This document shows positions 61,305 through 64,000 of a stretch of 64,000 nt of DNA, piece after piece. Position 1 is the stretch's first letter, and each line of letters begins with the position of its first letter. A program made the position numbers and the translations under genes. The notes below the pieces were generated by a model, which made no database searches, was not told where the DNA came from, and worked only from the letters and a program-made list of their open reading frames with translations. The stretch comes from an uncultured Parvularculaceae bacterium (lineage in GTDB: Bacteria; Pseudomonadota; Alphaproteobacteria; Caulobacterales; Parvularculaceae): NCBI GenBank assembly GCA_913055785.1, contig CAJXLJ010000001.1:62001-126000 (forward strand), in the 5' to 3' direction.

Positions 61305-61330
61305 ATATCAGCCCCCAGCGCCCTAACGAA

Positions 61331-61360
61331 TGGGAAGATCGAATAGTCGCGATCTTCCCA
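61331..61360 (-). terminator. hairpin downstream of the zip gene
   Basis: Arms tgggaagatcg (61331-61341) and cgatcttccca (61350-61360) pair perfectly around an 8-base loop. It lies just beyond the TonB-receptor remnant and can stop transcripts reading from zip. Confidence 0.6.
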
Positions 61361-61362
61361 CC

Positions 61363-61395
61363 CTAAAACTCGCCGCGCAGGGTTACTTTGAATTG
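61363..61395 (-). pseudogene. 3'-end remnant of a TonB-dependent receptor gene
   Basis: Reading the minus strand, this short piece encodes QFKVTLRGEF followed by TAG. The TonB receptor at 62269-64000 ends NFKVTLRGEF and TAA. The 30 shared bases differ at four sites, all third codon positions, so both copies evolved as coding sequence before one was lost. The remnant begins ten bases after the zip stop codon. It suggests that zip lies where a second, related receptor gene once ended. Confidence 0.7.
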
Positions 61396-61405
61396 CATAA
61401 TTGGT

Positions 61406-62158
61406 TTAATGCGCCATCTCTTCGCCGGAGGCGTGCAACAGTGCGAGCACAGCCGCAATCGTCACTGCAATAAGGAATGCCGGCATATGAATCGCGCTTT
61501 CCTTCGATCGCAACTGTTGCGGTAAATGATTAGCGCCGACATATAATAAGGCGCCGGCTGCAAAACCCATCAACCAGCCAATCGCATTCACACTCATGGG
61601 AGAGAAAAACTCGAGCGCCACCACAGCACCGATTGGCGTCGCTGCCGCGGCTAGCATCAACGCTCCGATCGCAGAGATTAACGCACCCCTTCCTGACGCC
61701 CGCAATATCGCGAAAACGATAACGCCCTCGGCAAACTCATGAGCAATCAAACCGCCAGTTGCGATCAAGCCTGTAAAAAGTTCATGCGCAAACAGAACCG
61801 TATACTCCAGCCCATCAACAAAAGAATGAAACCCGACACCAACGATGGGAACGACGGCGGCAATGCGCCTGTCGCCCCCAGCGGTTGCGATCCGGTCTAC
61901 GAGCCAGTTGCTGACTGACAAGGCAAGATAGCCCACCAAGATAAAGAGCGCGCCCCAATGCGATATGCCGAGGCTCTCGGGCATGAGGTGCATGATCGCT
62001 GTGGTCACGAGCATGCCGGATGCGAATGACGTAACCGCATCGCGATGCCGGTCCGCCCAGCTAGCATTAAGTACAACAGCAATCACGCCTGCACTCGCAA
62101 CCATGGCTGAGATAATGCTGGCGATGATCGCCGGCTCGGAAATATTTAAAGCTTCCAC
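61406..62158 (-). CDS. ZIP family metal transporter
   Basis: A 250-residue ZIP transporter with eight predicted helices, importing divalent metal (usually zinc) through the inner membrane. The binuclear metal site is in GFHSFVDGLEYTV (helix IV) and GLIAHEFAEGVIVF (helix V). Downstream of and co-directional with the His/Asp/Glu-rich TonB receptor, it would form a two-membrane uptake route. A terminator-like hairpin lies between the two genes, so they may be expressed separately. Confidence 0.9.
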   Translation of the reverse strand: MEALNISEPAIIASIISAMVASAGVIAVVLNASWADRHRDAVTSFASGMLVTTAIMHLMPESLGISHWGALFILVGYLALSVSNWLVDRIATAGGDRRIAAVVPIVGVGFHSFVDGLEYTVLFAHELFTGLIATGGLIAHEFAEGVIVFAILRASGRGALISAIGALMLAAAATPIGAVVALEFFSPMSVNAIGWLMGFAAGALLYVGANHLPQQLRSKESAIHMPAFLIAVTIAAVLALLHASGEEMAH

Positions 62159-62238
62159 GATCGCCCCCGCAAGCAGACCACTGCGGAAACGCCTACAGAT
62201 CCGCGACGAGCCAACACTTGATCAACACAAACACAATA

Positions 62239-62261
62239 GGGCGGCGCCAATGACGCCGCCC
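62239..62261 (-). terminator. terminator after the TonB receptor gene
   Basis: Arms gggcggcg (62239-62246) and cgccgccc (62254-62261) pair around a 7-base loop, eight bases beyond the receptor stop codon. The following bases on the minus strand are TATTGTG, so T-richness is modest. Confidence 0.7.
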
Positions 62262-62268
62262 GTTAGCT

Positions 62269-64000
62269 TTAGAACTCCCCGCGCAGCGTTACTTTGAAAT
62301 TGCGGCCCGGCAGAGGCGCAATGTCCTTCAACGCAGATGTGTGGAGCCGCGCCTCTTCGTTGGTGACGTTGTCAGCGCGGAGCTGGACCGACAATCCGCT
62401 ATTTGCTTCAAATGGCCGGAGCGTCGCGCCGAAATTGACGAGCGTGTAGCCCTCAGTCGGCAACTCATAGGCGGCCGTTCTGTCCTGATCCGCCGCGATT
62501 TCGACCTCGCCCATGAAATCGACGATCGGCGATCTCGCATCCAACCTAAGAATGGACCGCAGCGGCGGAATGCGCGGCGCATCTCCGCCGCCGTCCTTGA
62601 AGTTGGCCCGCACATAATCGACCTGGGCGCGGCCGGTTACGTCGAACTGCCCGACCGAGAATAGGTCAGCGTTTAGTTCCGCTTCAAAGCCTTTGAAGAC
62701 CGCATCATGCGCGACGAATTCAAACACCGGCAATTCATCGACTTCATCTCCGTTCGGAATGAGCGCGATGTAATCCTTGTAGTCGGTGTAAAAACCGTCC
62801 ACATGCACGGAAAAACGGCCCAAGTCGATGTGGAATGTCGCTTCGACGCCGCGCGCGACTTCTTCATTCAGGGTTGGGTCGCCGAGTTCGTACTGGCTGG
62901 TCGCCAGATGCGCGCCGTCCGAAAACAGCTCTTCAGCCGCCGGTGCTCGCTCGGTCCGCAACGCGTTAATCCCGATGAAGAGGTTTTCGGTTGGTTCGAC
63001 GCCAATACCTGCCGAAACGCTGAAATTATCGAACGTTCGCTCAAGACCGATCGATTCCGCTTTCGTGCTCGAATGTTCATATCTGCCCGCCGCCTGGAAG
63101 TGCCAGATACCGTTTTCATATTCGCGAACGGTGAAAACGCCGAACTGATTGGTGACGTTCGGCGGTGTGAACGCTTCCTCGCCAATTGCTTCAAAATCGC
63201 GGTGTTTGAACTGGAACCCGAAAGCGCCGCGGAAGTCGCCCATATCCTGTTCGACCAGTTCAAGCCGGCCTTCATAACCTTCATTATTGAAGGTCGTGCC
63301 GATTTCATCGCCTTCGAGCTCCTGATGCTGGTAGTCAGCATAACCAAATCGCATCTTGACGGTTTTGAAAATAAAGAAGTCCTGATTGACCTCCCCCATG
63401 AGGTCGAAGCGCTGTTGCTTGAGCTTGATCAGAACGCTTTCTTCTTCATGGTCGTGATCTTCCTCATGGTCTTCATCTTCGTGATCGTCGTCCTCGTGCC
63501 CCTCCTCTTCGTGATGATGATGGTGCCCCGGCACGCCGTAGAGCGAACGCAAGGTGCTGCCGGAGACGCCTAAAAACCCGTTATCAAACACCAGCGAGGC
63601 GCCGACGGCGCCGCCCTTGGTCTGTAATGACGTATTCGGCACGAAGCCAAAAGCCTCTTCTTCCTCCTCGTGCTCGTGTTCATCCTCGTCGTGATCTTCG
63701 TCGTCTTCCTCATGTTCGTGCTCTTCTTCTTCCATCGCCCGGAACAGTTCGGATTCCGCAAAGCCCGGAATGTCGTAGTCCGCCGTGTCGCGATAAAAGC
63801 CGTCGCCATGAATCACCAGATTGGCGCCGCCGACCTTGCCGGCGTCGATGTCGAAACCGCCCGCCGCTTCGATAGAATCGTTAACCGACCCGTATGTCGA
63901 ACGTACGGCCCCGTCGATCCCCCCTTCGGGGACGCTGTCGGGTATGCGCCCGTCAAACACGTTGACGACGCCGCCGGCAGCGGAACTGCCGTAAAACAGG
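62269..64000 (-). CDS. TonB-dependent receptor, probable zinc receptor (N terminus outside window)
   Basis: The C-terminal ~577 residues of an outer-membrane TonB-dependent receptor. The frame stays open past 63960 to the window edge, where LFYGSSAAGGVVNVFDG is the end of the plug domain, so signal peptide, TonB box and most of the plug lie outside. The barrel ends in Phe (LRGEF). Two extracellular-type stretches are packed with His, Asp and Glu (~63650-63740 and ~63430-63530), as in the zinc receptor ZnuD. With the ZIP gene downstream, zinc uptake is the likely role. The metal itself is an inference. Confidence 0.88.
   Translation of the reverse strand, partial: LFYGSSAAGGVVNVFDGRIPDSVPEGGIDGAVRSTYGSVNDSIEAAGGFDIDAGKVGGANLVIHGDGFYRDTADYDIPGFAESELFRAMEEEEHEHEEDDEDHDEDEHEHEEEEEAFGFVPNTSLQTKGGAVGASLVFDNGFLGVSGSTLRSLYGVPGHHHHHEEEGHEDDDHEDEDHEEDHDHEEESVLIKLKQQRFDLMGEVNQDFFIFKTVKMRFGYADYQHQELEGDEIGTTFNNEGYEGRLELVEQDMGDFRGAFGFQFKHRDFEAIGEEAFTPPNVTNQFGVFTVREYENGIWHFQAAGRYEHSSTKAESIGLERTFDNFSVSAGIGVEPTENLFIGINALRTERAPAAEELFSDGAHLATSQYELGDPTLNEEVARGVEATFHIDLGRFSVHVDGFYTDYKDYIALIPNGDEVDELPVFEFVAHDAVFKGFEAELNADLFSVGQFDVTGRAQVDYVRANFKDGGGDAPRIPPLRSILRLDARSPIVDFMGEVEIAADQDRTAAYELPTEGYTLVNFGATLRPFEANSGLSVQLRADNVTNEEARLHTSALKDIAPLPGRNFKVTLRGEF

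Noticed and set aside
63430-63740. Low-complexity GAx/CTC-rich DNA as a sequence error or CRISPR-like repeat
   Set aside because: The reading frame stays open and encodes acidic/His loops expected of a zinc TonB receptor; there are no equal-length repeats with spacers. No CRISPR array was seen anywhere in the window.

Overview
The window looks like a chromosomal segment of a GC-rich alphaproteobacterium. Gene content, gene order and codon use would suit a marine lineage near Parvularculales or Hyphomonadaceae, but no rRNA is present and the placement is an inference. Evidence includes the block rpsB-tsf-pyrH-frr-uppS-cdsA-dxr-rseP-bamA-skp-lpxD-fabZ-lpxA-lpxI-lpxB, use of LpxI rather than LpxH, tRNA-Trp directly upstream of secE-nusG, and a Psp stress locus with a divergent pspF. 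Coding density is high, and the host-like DNA is clearly GC-rich throughout.

Layout. 1-6.35 kb: the end of an AlgH/YqgE gene, a membrane EAL phosphodiesterase, a RimJ-type acetyltransferase, an M23 peptidase, an N-formylglutamate amidohydrolase and a YbdK-type ligase. 6.5-10.8 kb: initiator tRNA, Ppx/GppA, then a complete phage-shock-protein locus. In that locus a small membrane gene, pspA, pspB, pspC and a second small membrane gene lie downstream of a sigma54 promoter, opposite pspF. 10.9-16.1 kb: EF-hand protein, sterol-desaturase-like enzyme, ndk, a DUF4282 protein, a lipoprotein cytochrome c and a methyltransferase. 18.5-34.4 kb: lpdA, a haloalkane dehalogenase, membrane and regulatory genes, an MBOAT acyltransferase pair, a rhodanese-lipoprotein pair, an aminotransferase/sulfotransferase neighbourhood and a glycosyltransferase. 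34.4-51.1 kb: nusG, secE, tRNA-Trp, then the envelope/lipid A/translation block. 51.5-64 kb: dnaE, a Vat-type acetyltransferase, threonine synthase, 3-hydroxybutyrate dehydrogenase with a patatin, a second EF-hand protein, and a zinc-uptake pair (ZIP transporter plus a His/Asp/Glu-rich TonB receptor that runs off the window).

The most interesting element is an AT-rich island at about 16.3-18.45 kb, between the methyltransferase gene and lpdA. It is a complete, apparently intact type II-A-like retron (Ec86/St85 group). It has its own promoter, a msr-msd non-coding RNA with a 30-bp (29/30 paired) msd hairpin and a UUU-loop msr stem, a nucleoside-deoxyribosyltransferase-like effector, and a retron reverse transcriptase with NAxxH, YADD and ITG motifs. 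The RT start overlaps the effector stop (TAATG). By analogy with Ec86 it is predicted to be an abortive-infection anti-phage system in which the RT-msDNA complex holds back the effector.

Other points worth following: three copies of a 13-bp element placed like PspF enhancer sites; a possible small RNA gene with a CRP-like site at -41.5; an N-terminal LAGWYGGAK membrane module shared by an M23 peptidase and a small protein beside cytochrome c; a residual 3' end of a TonB-receptor gene behind the ZIP gene; and a possible decayed TetR locus between rpsB and dnaE.
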